DNA of 20,236 bases from Ophiothrix spiculata (Eukaryota > Echinodermata > Ophiuroidea > Amphilepidida > Ophiotrichidae). Location: the NCBI GenBank assembly GCA_000969725.1, contig JXSR01S045936.1. One strand, 5' to 3'. The position numbers and the translations under genes are program-made. Of the stretch, positions 1 to 8,402 are shown one piece after another. Under the pieces are notes generated by a model. The model saw only the letters and a program-made list of their open reading frames with translations. It was not told where the DNA came from and searched no databases. Numbering within the stretch: position 1 is the first letter of the stretch; each line of letters starts with the position of its first letter.

Positions 1-142
1 CTTTTATTCTCTAATTAATGTGGAAGGATGGATGGTTTAATTTGCTCCAGTGTTTTGTAATAACAACTAACAAAATGAATCAGTCATGTTACTCTATTTC
101 TTTACAATTAAATTGTAATTAAATTAAAGTAACTTCTCTTTA

Positions 143-408
143 CTTAACCCTTACCCTACTCAGTCCAACAAATTCCAACAAGCGAAAATCAAGAAATTCG
201 CCCAAGTCCTAATACGTCATAGACCGGGGCTACTACAGATGGGTATTAAAGTGCTGCCATGGTAGGCCATACTCGGTGGCTTGCCATAGCTGGACATTGG
301 ACCGGGGTGAGAGAGGTCGGGGGTTTGAATCCTAGGGGAAACAGAAAAAAATTTGTGTGACATATTCAGACGTTGATAGTTTTTAAGCGTTTGGGAGTTA
401 GGATTATG
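143..408 (+). repeat. tRNA-promoter-like dispersed repeat (family 2), unit A
   Basis: This is one of three copies of a roughly 250-bp repeat (others at 440-640 and, inverted, 14632-14879). The order is a segment with CAGTCCAACAAATTCCAACAAG, then TTGCCATAGCTGG (fits a pol III A box), about 28 nt later GGGTTTGAATCC (B box), then a tail with TAGTTTTTAAGCGTTTGGGAG. The A-to-B spacing is right for a tRNA-derived SINE. The ends also carry an inverted CATAAYCCTAAC motif, so a MITE that captured a tRNA-like segment is an alternative. No coding potential is seen. Confidence 0.6.
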
Positions 409-439
409 AAGGTATATAAATGGGTAGTAGACTTATGCT

Positions 440-640
440 ACCATAACCCTAACCTTCCTCAGTCCAACAAAATCCAACAAGCAAAAATCAAGAAATCCAA
501 ATAGGTCATAGACACTGAGTTTGGACATAGCTGGATAATGGACGGAGATGCGAGAGGTCAGGTGTTCGAATCCCAGGGCAAACGGGAAATTTTTGTATGA
601 CGTATTCGGACTTAGATAGTTTTTAAGCGTGTGGGAGTCA
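440..640 (+). repeat. tRNA-promoter-like dispersed repeat (family 2), unit B
   Basis: This second copy follows unit A directly in the same orientation. It begins CCATAACCCTAACC, keeps the CAACAAAATCCAACAAGC segment and the B box GTTCGAATCCCAG, and ends in TAGTTTTTAAGCGTGTGGGAG. It lacks about 50 bp present in unit A between the AATAGGTCATAG and GGACATAGCTGG segments. Two adjacent copies suggest a dimeric insertion or a local duplication. Confidence 0.6.
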
Positions 641-762
641 TAGATGTCCAGCTCAACTCGACTTGGGCGTTAACTACTTCATCTTCAGCATGCGGTGCAT
701 GAAGTGAAATTTCACGCACATTGATAATAAAAAGAAAATTACGGTATTCAATATTCACCAAG

Positions 763-948
763 CTCTACTGCTCATTGTCAACAGCCAACAGCGATTGGAG
801 CGAGAAAGGAGTCAGTATGTGTGCAGATGCAGAGAGAAGACACGCAGACTACATTGCTGAATTCCACCAGCATTTTGATGTTGTGTTTATTGACCCGTCA
901 GGATGTCTAAACTTATGCGCCAGTATGACAGAGACAACCTACAAAAGG
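763..948 (+). CDS. NOL6: NOL6 exon 1 of window (internal exon)
   Basis: This is an internal exon of nucleolar protein 6 (Nrap/Utp22), a nucleolar SSU-processome subunit needed for 18S pre-rRNA maturation. It encodes about 62 residues with the family landmark VVFIDPSGCLNLCA, preceded by an EFHQHFD segment. In known NOL6 proteins this lies in the first third to half, near the first nucleotidyltransferase-like module, which in this family is thought to be catalytically inactive. The donor is AGG|GTGAGG at 948/949, phase 0, and joins cleanly to the exon at 3201. The 5' border is uncertain: an AG at 761-762 gives an in-frame start, and an AG at 783-784 is an alternative. Upstream in-frame residues (MIIKRKL...) do not look like NOL6 and are probably intronic. 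Confidence 0.88.
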
Positions 949-1854
949 GTGAGGAATTCAGCAGATATTAGGCCAAAATAAAAGGTTGTTTCTGGTAACA
1001 TGCTTGAAAATTACAATGCGACATGCGCTTTTTTATTTTTTACTTTTCGAAAATGCAATGCGATATGCTATTTTTCTTTTTTCTTTTTTTTTTACAAAAA
1101 ATGCTAACTTGATCAGCTGATATTCAGACTGTAAAGCCGCAAACATCAACACGCATGTATTCATATTAATTTGACCCAAAGTTTATCTCGAAAGCATATA
1201 TATTCGTGCTTGTTCGAACGTTGTATAAATGACTGTAAATTCTGCATCGGGTAATATGGTTGTGGACCATAGTTTCAAGACATTATCTTAGAAGCGCTAA
1301 ATATTTCGCATATGAACGATTAATTGTAATTAAGTTTTTTAAGCAAGTCTGCAGTAAGGTTTTTCAGTTCTAATTGTTTTATTTCTCAAAAGAAAGATTT
1401 TTTTGATACGAAATATGAAAAAAAAATAATAATGCGGGAAATATGTAACTTAACAGAAACCTGAGCGGGTTACCAGAAACGAACTTGTTTCTTTTTTTGG
1501 CCATATACTGTAAATGCATTGTGGTTAGGAACGATGTTTGAAATAAGGGATTTTTACATTGTATGAACAAATGCATGTAAATTTTTTTATTGTCCATGTT
1601 AATATTTGTCTGTGTGAGCAATTCTTAGTTTTTTTCAGCCAATTTTTGACAAATCATTTCATTGAATTATCACATTTGGGCATGCAAGTCTTTTTTCTAA
1701 ATTGACGACTTGTTAGGAAGTCTTGTGTTATTACTGAACATGTGCCAGATGATTTTAACTTAAATTGGTTGAAATGTTTTATACGACTTTGTCATGATTG
1801 GCTGCCATGAGCAGCAAAGTTTTTATGCTGTTAAAATTGCAGTAAAAAAATTTA
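949..1854 (+). other. Intron 1, proximal part
   Basis: AT-rich intronic DNA. A stretch at 1006-1092 is a tandem duplication of about 43 bp: AAAATTACAATGCGACATGC followed by pyrimidine-rich DNA, then AAAATGCAATGCGATATGC followed by the same. From about 1096 to 1854 I recognise nothing beyond T-rich runs. The short minus-strand open frame at 1379-1621 has no family resemblance and looks like chance. Confidence 0.5.
1006..1092. repeat. Two-unit tandem duplication, about 43 bp
   Basis: Unit 1 (1006-1048) and unit 2 (1049-1092) both run GAAAAT(TA/G)CAATGCGAYATGC and then T-rich DNA. The units differ at several bases, so the duplication is not recent. It ends in a T9-T10 run. Confidence 0.6.
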
Positions 1855-2102
1855 GGGGTTGGAGTACAATTAGGCCACAACTTTGTGCGTCCGGCCGCAA
1901 CCTGGCCACAGACTTATTTTTCCAAGATGGCCACCATAGGCTTAATTAATCACCTCAAGATTATTGTATAATTTCATTACATGTTTTGAAATGATTTAGA
2001 CGTGCATTATCGGGCCTATGGTCTAAATCTTAGAAAAATCAAAACTTATGGCCAGGTAGCAGCCGGCCGCTCAAAGTTGTGGCCTAATTGTGCTCCAGCG
2101 CC
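1855..2102. mobile_element. Harbinger-like MITE with long TIRs and TTA target duplication
   Basis: This 248-bp non-coding element has inverted ends about 70 bp long. The left end reads GGGGTTGGAGTACAATTAGG and the right end, reverse-complemented, GGCGCTGGAGCACAATTAGG. Both continue with CCACAACTTTG, a GCCGGC/CCGGCC block, ACCTGGCC and TTTTTC(C/T)AAGAT. It is flanked by TTA on both sides (1852-1854 and 2103-2105). A 3-bp TWA duplication is the hallmark of PIF/Harbinger elements; that assignment is inferred from the TSD. No transposase remains. Confidence 0.8.
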
Positions 2103-2184
2103 TTACACATGCATATTGTGGTTATTATTTTTGCAACTAGGTTGATTTACATTCCAAATACTCCAAATATCCCAAACATTCTTT

Positions 2185-3010
2185 CCACAACAATTTTGAG
2201 ATTGCGCACGGAAATATCTTTCACTGCATCACTGAGAAAGTCTCAAAGGATACTTTGATATTGTAAACATTACATTTTGTGTACTTTGAACATTTTCTAG
2301 CCAAATCTACTCGATTGATAGTGGAAAAGGTGAATGCTAGTAGACTCAAAATGCATCAAGAATCATTTCCAGAAGAAATGTGTCAAAGAACATTTTGGTT
2401 CTTTTCAAACATAATTTGGACTTGTGTTGTCATGTTCTTTGTCAGCTATCAAACATGATAACTCAATTGTCACAAATTTAAGACTTGATACCCTACACTC
2501 CTACTCGAAAGTATTTCCGCACAAAAACATTATTCAGCCATATCTCAAAAGGTGTTTATCCGATTTTCATCATTTTTTGACAGAGTCTATATTGTATAAT
2601 TATCAAACTAACTAATCATGAATTGCATTCAGCCATTCATTGCATTTGAAAAATGTGGCATGTAATGCACATTACTACTTTCGTCTGCACATAAAAAAAT
2701 TGATTTTATTTTCATTTCTGCACATTTGTTTTAAAACTTACATCCTGAAAATATTTTATCCGGTTACAAGGTAATAATGAAGTTATGAAAAATTTATAAT
2801 TTACTAATTAACGAGATTTGTACTTGTGGTGTATTTGTATATGGCCCATGAAATCAGCCATGTCTATGGCAATGGAAGATTAAATATTAAAAGAAACATC
2901 GATTTATTCATATCGAATAGATAAGTTACCTGTATGAATCTTTAATGATTTTAGGTAGTTTATTATGAAAAATTAGGTTTCTCAATGTTTTTTAATTAAG
3001 TGGAAATACT
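2185..3010 (+). mobile_element. Degenerate Tc1-like element, copy 1
   Basis: This stretch shares ordered similarity with 7235-7906 (inverted) and 16514-16980. Shared blocks are a left part with GAGATTGCGCACGGAAATATC, GAATTGCATTCA, a CTGCACAT block, GTTACAAGGTAATAATGA and GTATTTGTATATGGCCCATG, then AAATCAGCCATGTCTATGG. The firm part is 2620-2910. The left end is decayed, and the TIR seen in the other copies is barely recognisable here. There is no intact open frame. Confidence 0.55.
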
Positions 3011-3200
3011 TTTGAGGGGGAGTGTACTTGCAGTTCCTTAAGTTATACTGCTGCATATCAGAGAAAAATAGTGACTGTACACTTTCAGAAAGAAAGTAAA
3101 GCTACTGGCCTCTTCGAAAAGCAAGTAAAATGTTTCATACAATCTTTTGCCATTTTATGTTATATGCATTATAATTGTGTTTATATATTTTACATAACAG

Positions 3201-3316
3201 GTATGCCATGAGGCTAAGTTAGCCATGGACTATCTAGACGACAAATTCGTTGATGCATTTGACACACTCTTCATGACGCAAGTGCCGTTTTGCAGGAAAT
3301 TTGACCATTTATTCCA
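3201..3316 (+). CDS. NOL6: NOL6 exon 2 of window
   Basis: This 116-bp exon runs from acceptor TACATAACAG|GTATGC to donor TTCCA|GTAAGT. It enters in phase 0 and leaves two bases of a split codon. It encodes VCHEAKLAMDYLDDKF, then VDAFDTLFMTQVPFCRKFDH. The HEA(K/R)L(A/S)M...LLD-type stretch followed by LLMT-P and the FDH motif is the order found in animal NOL6. It follows TYKR of the previous exon without a gap, matching the family's TYxxVxHEA junction. Confidence 0.92.
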
Positions 3317-3441
3317 GTAAGTTCAGATGTTCAGTGTCATACAAAAATATGTTCAACTTTGCAAGGGACAGCTGAGTGTCAGCTTTTTTATTTTCAATAT
3401 TCAATTGTTGTGCATGTTTTGTGATGAAAATCATTATTCTG

Positions 3442-3640
3442 CAGGGACTTCCATTTGAGGGGAGTGAGCTCTATTGAGCCACCCTGCTCCCCTCAAATGC
3501 TTTATTGGAGCTCAGTTAATAGAGTACCTTGCATGGTGGTATTAACATCTAAATTTCAAATTAGCTCCCCTAATTGCTCCCCTAAAGAACTTCAGGAGAG
3601 CTTTTAATAGAGCCCCTGCAAGTTTCAAATGGAGTCCCTG
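3442..3640. mobile_element. MITE with CAGGGACTCCATTTGA inverted ends
   Basis: The 199-bp element begins CAGGGACTTCCATTTGA and ends TCAAATGGAGTCCCTG, an inverted repeat with one extra base on the left. Internally, CTCCCCT and GAGCTC motifs repeat in both orientations (GAGGGGAGTGAGCTC, GCTCCCCTCAAATGC, TTAGCTCCCC, TTGCTCCCC). CAGGG-type ends are common in hAT elements, but I could not find a clean 8-bp target duplication, so the superfamily stays open. Confidence 0.75.
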
Positions 3641-3774
3641 ATTCCTTTATGATGCTTAAAAGGATGGCATATATATGGCAGTAAAGGAAAATATGAGTTT
3701 GGGCAGAGTGACGATGGGTCACCCTCTGAAGGCGACAACAGGCCTGTGAAACTCCTATTCCGAGCCATAGAGGG

Positions 3775-3995
3775 GAGCGTGGCCGAGCAGTTAGAGCACG
3801 GGTCTCGTAATACAGAGGTTGTGGGTTCGAGCCCCAGGCCTGGCGGTTTTCGTCTCCTTGTTTCCTTGGGCAAGAAACTTTACTCTACTTGCTCCATGGT
3901 TCGGAAGTCACGTAAAGCCGGTGGTCCGCTGTACGAATAGACTCCTTCATGGGGTATGCATTTAATGCAAGTACTGTGTATCATTGATTGATTGA
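3775..3995 (+). mobile_element. tRNA-derived SINE (family 1), copy 1
   Basis: A tRNA-like head holds A box TGGCCGAGCAGTTAGAGCAC and B box GTGGGTTCGAGCCCC. It is followed by a body with CTCCTTGTTTCCTTGGGCAA, GAAACTTTACTC, GGAAGTCACGTAAAGCC and GACTCCTTCATGGGGTATGC, and a tail of (ATTG)n at 3982-3995. Two relatives lie at 12649-12850 and 16120-16325. The short open frame across it (SVAEQLEHGSRN...) is only the translated tRNA head. Confidence 0.88.
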
Positions 3996-4510
3996 ATGGA
4001 AAAAATTTGTACCAACCACGAATAGGTCACACAGAGGTCACGTACAGAAAGAACATTACACAAATTTGTATACTCGCCATTCAATCCGTTCAAATCAAAC
4101 GCTTCACTAGTATTAGTAACACCACTACTGTTAAAGAGATATATCACCTCGCGGAATGTCGTAAACAACTTAACAGATTAACACGCATATAACAATGAGG
4201 ATAACCCTAGTATATGCATAATGAAGGTTATTTTGTGACGTAGCATGGTACATAATTTACATATAGAGTAGATTTGCTGTAATAAAGGGGTGATTTTCCA
4301 AAATCCCCCCGTCGGGGTTGGTACACTTTCATCTCCCATTATATATAGACTCATTTCAAGTAGTGTGATTCCTCTTAATTTCCTTGCATCACACTTTTAT
4401 TACTTTGTTTCAACTCCTGATAAGGCCTTTCATTGTTGGTTTGTTTTCAGAAATCCGAATTTTTGAAACTCCCAACATGAAAGACAAGAATTCAATCGAT
4501 AACGCAACAT
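3996..4510 (+). other. Intron 2, unassigned stretch
   Basis: Nothing coding or repetitive is recognised. A small hairpin-like block (GGGGTGATTTTCCAAAATCCCC, then CCGTCGGGG) lies near 4288-4318. Overlapping short open frames on both strands at 3962-4192 have no recognisable content. Confidence 0.4.
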
Positions 4511-4659
4511 CATAATTAGACAATAATAACTGCGCACCATCTTTTTTGAGGTCATTGTTTAAAATGGGAGGTGTTCGTTTTGGGCCGAGGTACTTTTCTC
4601 AGGGAGCGTAGTGACCGAATTAAAAGATGGTGCAAAGTTATTATTGTCATTAATAACTG
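4511..4659. mobile_element. Foldback/MITE-like inverted repeat
   Basis: The left arm (4511-4545) reads CATAATTAGACAATAATAAC then TGCGCACCATCTTTT. The right arm (4622-4659) reads AAAAGATGGTGCAAAGTTAT then TATTGTCATTAATAACTG and is its imperfect complement. The loop of about 76 bp is non-coding. This looks like a short palindromic non-autonomous element; the family is unknown. Confidence 0.6.
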
Positions 4660-5085
4660 TCTTTCGACATTTTTAGTGCCTTGTTTGCGTGATTTTATAA
4701 AGAAATACTTTATTAAACTTATTTCTTACTTAAAGATCTACTTATCCCTATAGGAGAATTTCGATCAGTCCAGGCATGACAATCATCGCGTAATATGATA
4801 AACGGGCGTGTGTGGTGCATACGCGCGCTTGATTGGCGTTTTATGAGAAAACGCATTCAGCGCTTATGACATCACATACGCATGTCATTATAAGAAGTCA
4901 TTGTTACCTAATAATGACCGCGCAGTTGTTTGCGTAAAAGTAGAAATAGTCTTATTAGTTTGGATCGCGCTATTACGCAGGTTATTAACGAACAACAGTA
5001 CCAAGACATTTGTATAAGCCCAGAATTTCAACACGGTGTTAATATAACTGCATAACATGAACACAATTTTTATTCCATTTGTTAG
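4660..5085 (+). other. Intron 2, distal part
   Basis: No gene or clear repeat is seen. The stretch 4790-4980 is noticeably richer in CG dinucleotides than its surroundings (GGGCGTG, ACGCGCGC, CCGCGCAG, TCGCGC). I cannot say whether this is regulatory or a decayed transposon. The intron ends in TTTTATTCCATTTGTTAG. Confidence 0.35.
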
Positions 5086-5263
5086 GATTCATAATTTAAA
5101 GCAACTTACAAAGTCTCACAAGCGGTTTAACTGTGAGGATCAACTTATGGAGACGGGGGAAGCTTGGATACAGGTCATCTTGCCAGGAGTGATAGAGTTG
5201 TTGAAGAAGGCATTGGGAAACAGGGTGCATCTATTAGATGTCCAGTTACCTCAGTGTAAACAT
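5086..5263 (+). CDS. NOL6: NOL6 exon 3 of window
   Basis: This 178-bp exon has acceptor CCATTTGTTAG|G and donor AAACAT|GTAAGT. It donates one base to complete the codon split at 3316 and ends in phase 0. It encodes a segment beginning IHNLKQLTKSHKRFNCEDQ, followed by GEAWIQVILPGVIELLKKAL and GNRVHLLDVQLPQCKH. The pattern of a helix ending in LLxxxLGxRVxLL matches the same place in NOL6, just before the strand with the family WP(I/V)T motif carried by the next exon. The apparent ATG at 5057 is intronic. Confidence 0.88.
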
Positions 5264-5434
5264 GTAAGTAGATGTATTGTTACAGTATTGTAAATGCATA
5301 AATGGACCTAGCAAGCTACCATTTGTTAAAATCTGACTCGCAGTAATCCAAATGTTTGTTTTCTAAATATATCAGGTGTGATTGGCCTAAAACATATGTT
5401 CTCATTCTTGTGGGACAGTTTGCTCAGTTTGAAT

Positions 5435-5960
5435 AATAATTGTCCCCGCCGAACGAGTTCGAAAAGGGGCCTATAAAATGGGCTCCGTCCTTGTGTCTGT
5501 GTGTCTGCGATGAAAATGTTAACCCAAATGTTAACCTACATTTCCTCAGAGACCTAGGGTCGCACGTTCCTGAAACTTGGTGGGTGCACTTGGAGGGTTG
5601 GGTCGATTGTTGATGCAAAAAAATTCAAGGTCACGACAAGGTCAGCAGGGGTCAAGATCAAAGGTTAAATGGGGTAAACCTTGTTTCCAAATTAAAAAAC
5701 CCTTTTAAATAGCATATTTAAAAAAAGATTAATATCTCCTGTGCTTGTACACCCCCCTCTGCCTGGAAATCGTCAACTTTTGGGCAGTGAGTGTCTAGAT
5801 GTTCCCTTAGCCTCGGCACATAGTATATTCAGGAGTTGATTGATTGTCATCCAGTGACGTTGAGTCCCCTCCAGGTTCAGATGGTTAAGGAGGAGAGAAG
5901 CAAGGCCTAATAATGTCCCAGTTATTGTCCCCAAGGTCATAGGTGTTCAAATGGGGTAAA
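5435..5960 (+). repeat. Possible dispersed repeat (TGTCCCCGCCGAACG-type)
   Basis: The segment begins TTGTCCCCGCCGAACGAGTT, GGGGCCTATAAAATGGGCTC and CCGTCCTTGTGTCTGTGTG, and contains two related GGTCA-rich blocks: GGTCAGCAGGGGTCAAGATC with AATGGGGTAAACC (near 5641-5680) and CCCCAAGGTCATAGGTGTTC with AATGGGGTAAAC (near 5928-5962). The composition differs from the flanking intron, and from general knowledge I suspect it recurs in invertebrate genomes. Ends are not defined and no open frame is convincing. Confidence 0.35.
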
Positions 5961-6241
5961 CTTTAGCCTCATTCGCCAGGGACATATGTTACGCATCATG
6001 CAAACCCGAGTTCTACTTGTTATATATTGTATTTCATACTAATTTGGAATTAGTCATTTGAAATTTGAATAAATGACATATTACTTGGGTGTCGTCTAGT
6101 CCGCCCTGATTGACTATATCCTGGGCATTTTTCACATGGTGTATCAGGTCATGATACAGTGTGTAGTAAACCCAGGGACAGTCAATTGTGCTGTAGTGTT
6201 CAAAATTCTGTGCTGACATTATGAAATTACAGATTACATTA

Positions 6242-6495
6242 TACTGCCCACCCATGACAAAAGGGCATAACTGACATATTGATTATTCTGAGATAATTGC
6301 CAATTACTGTGGCTGGCTCCCATTGACTTGTGCATAAAATTCACATTTTGAACTGAAATTTGGTAGATGTAGGAGTGAAAGTTGGTGTATTTTATATTTC
6401 TCATGGGTAGATATTGATATTTTCTATCTAGAGGTGGTGATAACTCCATTTGAATAAAATTGTCAGTTATGCCCTTTTGTCATGGGGCGGCAGTA
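6242..6495. mobile_element. TA-flanked MITE, mariner-type ends
   Basis: The 254-bp element has almost perfect inverted ends of about 34 bp: TACTGCCCACCCATGACAAA then AGGGCATAACTGACA on the left, and its complement on the right with one small shift (TACTGCCGCCCCATG). TA dinucleotides flank it at 6240-6241 and 6496-6497, as expected for a Tc1/mariner target duplication. The interior is AT-rich and non-coding. Confidence 0.82.
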
Positions 6496-6524
6496 TAGCA
6501 TACACACTTGGCCTGTATGTCCAA

Positions 6525-6547
6525 CCCCCCCCCCCAAAAAAAAAAAA
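6525..6547. repeat. C11-A12 homopolymer pair
   Basis: A run of eleven C followed directly by twelve A, 30 bp after the end of the MITE. It is likely to be length-variable and prone to sequencing error. Confidence 0.9.
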
Positions 6548-6916
6548 GAAATCCCTATTGTTTGCAGATTTTTTTTTATTTCTGGCATTTTTATATGCTT
6601 ATGGCCATATAGATTTTTTTGCCATATAATGTGTATTGAATGGAGTACATTTTAGACTGATGCAGAGATGCCAGTTTTGAGGTTTTCTCTAAATGTATGT
6701 GTTTTTATTTATTTTCAGCCCTTTTTTTAGCCTTTTTACCTAAATTTCAGGATTTTTAGTGATACTAACTGACATCTTTGTTGGTGCTGCTGGAAATGCA
6801 GACACAGATTTTGCAGTGAAACAAAATGCTGATATTTGTGTCTGGGTAACCACCCAAGTTCTGCAGGTTCCGATGGTGATCCTGTGAGACCAAAAATTGG
6901 CAAAAATGGGTGAAAT

Positions 6917-7215
6917 GATACCCTATCTGAGACCATAAATCTACCATATCTGTTTGAATGGATATCCTTTCCGGGACCATACCTGTTCAAATGAATACCC
7001 TATCTCAGACCGTACGCAAATGTAACAAGAAATCATAGGTAAATTGTAAGTAACTGTGCACCATTTGAACAATCTTAAGAAGTGTTTCTAGGTATTTTAA
7101 GCACTTTTATTGGCAATTTAAGGTACCATTGAAAATTAGTTCAACCATTCTTACTTAGTTTGATATCCTATCAGAGACTTAAAGCCAAATTTGATACCCT
7201 ATGTGAGACTTGCAG
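6917..7215 (+). repeat. Five degenerate copies of GATAYCCTATCNGAGAC
   Basis: Copies start at 6917 (GATACCCTATCTGAGACC), 6961 (GATATCCTTTCCGGGACC), 6993 (GAATACCCTATCTCAGACC), 7162 (GATATCCTATCAGAGAC) and 7193 (GATACCCTATGTGAGAC). Spacings are about 44, 32, 169 and 31 bp. Several are preceded by TTTGAAT, TCAAAT or TTTG. It resembles a decayed minisatellite or the edge of a larger repeat. Nothing coding is recognised. Confidence 0.6.
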
Positions 7216-7234
7216 AATACAAGGTTGAATTTGA

Positions 7235-7906
7235 TATATATTGCAAGTCATCTGATATTCGATCTTCCATAACTATAAATATGGTCGATTTTCTGCACCA
7301 TATACAAATACACCATACGCACTTTTCAATATGAACCTATCGACGTATGTAGTTTATTATTCAATGCTCGTTATCACCATGTAACCGTAAAGAACAATTT
7401 CAGGTTATAAGTTTTCCAACAAATGTGCAGTTATGTATATAAACTCCATTTTTGGATTTGCAGAAAATGTGCACAGTATGCTTAGCACACCATATTTTCA
7501 AAATGCTCACCGCAAAGGGAATTCCTCATGAGGTCTTTTGATCTATATATGTGACGCGTTACATCAAAAGGTACAAGTTCTCGGCCAAGCAAATTTTGAG
7601 ATACAGGCAAATAAAGCTCGTAAATTATAAAGAAAATAATAAGAAAATTGTCATCTTTATTCACCATATCTTCAAAATTTAAACTTCAATTTTCACAAGC
7701 AAGGTATCATTTTAAAGCTTAATTTATTCTCTTTAAAGTAACACAGAAATCTCAATTTTGTCAAAGGTAGACAACTTGTACCTTTTGATGTAACGCGTCA
7801 CATATGTAAAATATAATTTTTTTTTTAAATGACCCAAATGATGAACGGTTCTCGATATATGGCTTGTTAAAGATATTGTGCGCAAACACTTATGACCGCC
7901 AGTGTA
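7235..7906 (-). mobile_element. Tc1-like element, copy 2 (inverted), with nested insertion
   Basis: Read on the minus strand it begins TACACTGGCGGTCATAAGTG, TTTGCGCAC, a Tc1/mariner-style terminal sequence. It then follows the 16514-16980 copy block by block: CGTTCATCA, GATCAAAAGACCTCATGAGG, TTTGTTGGAAAACTTATAAC, GGTTACATGGTGATAACGAG and GTATTTGTATATGGTGCAG. A MITE (7543-7808) splits it. No transposase frame survives; similarity to the other copies fades near 7240. Its TIR ends 31 bp before the exon at 7938. Confidence 0.72.
7543..7808. mobile_element. Nested MITE with GTGACGCGTTACATCAAAAGG ends
   Basis: Inverted ends of about 36 bp are almost identical: the left has TATATATGTGACGCGTTACA then TCAAAAGGTACAAGTT, and the right carries the complement. 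A weaker match continues inward (CAAATTTTGAGAT versus CAAAATTGAGATT). The interior is AT-rich and non-coding. The relative at 16514 lacks this block, so it acts as an empty site and supports insertion into the Tc1-like copy. Confidence 0.8.
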
Positions 7907-7937
7907 TCATTCTTTATGATTTTGTTAAAAATTACAG

Positions 7938-8212
7938 TGGCCAGTGACATCAGCCCAACCGTCAGGCATACCCAAGGGAGAAACACTCACATTTGGTGTG
8001 CTCCTCAACCCAGAGTTTTCTACAAGCGTTTTGGACAAGGGTCCCGCTGCCAATGCACCCGAGGCCGCTGCATTCCGAGAGTTTTGGGGTGACAAGTCTG
8101 AGCTGAGAAGATTTCAGGACACATCGATATGTGAGGCGGTAGTATGGCCAGGAAGTACTGTGGCAGAGAAAAGACTGGTGTGTCAGCATGTCGTCAAACA
8201 TGTGTTACATAA
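7938..8212 (+). CDS. NOL6: NOL6 exon 4 of window
   Basis: This 275-bp exon has acceptor AAAATTACAG|TGG and donor CATAA|GTAAGT. It is the most diagnostic piece of the gene. It encodes WPVTSAQPSGIPKGETL, then FGVLLNPEFSTSVLDKGPAA, and FREFWGDKSELRRFQDTSI followed by CEAVVWPGS and EKRLVCQHVVKHVL. The FW(G)xxSELRRFQDGxIxEAVVW signature is a hallmark of NOL6/Utp22 and lies in the middle region linking the two nucleotidyltransferase-like modules. It enters in phase 0 and leaves two bases. The acceptor has a modest pyrimidine tract and sits 31 bp after a transposon end. Confidence 0.96.
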
Positions 8213-8402
8213 GTAAGTGCCATAGAAAGTACAGATGGGAAACGGGACTATTTGAACTCTAAAAGTTCAGCTAAGTTAGGAGATTGCACCACGCTGGTGT
8301 CACTCCTTTTGTCACGGATGTGTGCGTACAGCTCCACTGTGTGTGACACTGAACGCACTGTCATGTATTGTCTCATAATGGTTAGTCAAAATTCTTTATT
8401 AA

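Noticed and set aside
721-762. ATG at 721 (read as a start in an open frame) as the NOL6 start codon
   Set aside because: The codon there is TTG, the residues do not match the family, and the following exon corresponds to the interior of NOL6, so the true start must be far upstream.
3775-3860. Functional tRNA gene at the SINE heads (also 12649, 16120, 9110 minus, 14720 minus)
   Set aside because: A and B boxes are present but the arms do not form a full cloverleaf that I can support, and each head continues into a SINE body shared between copies.
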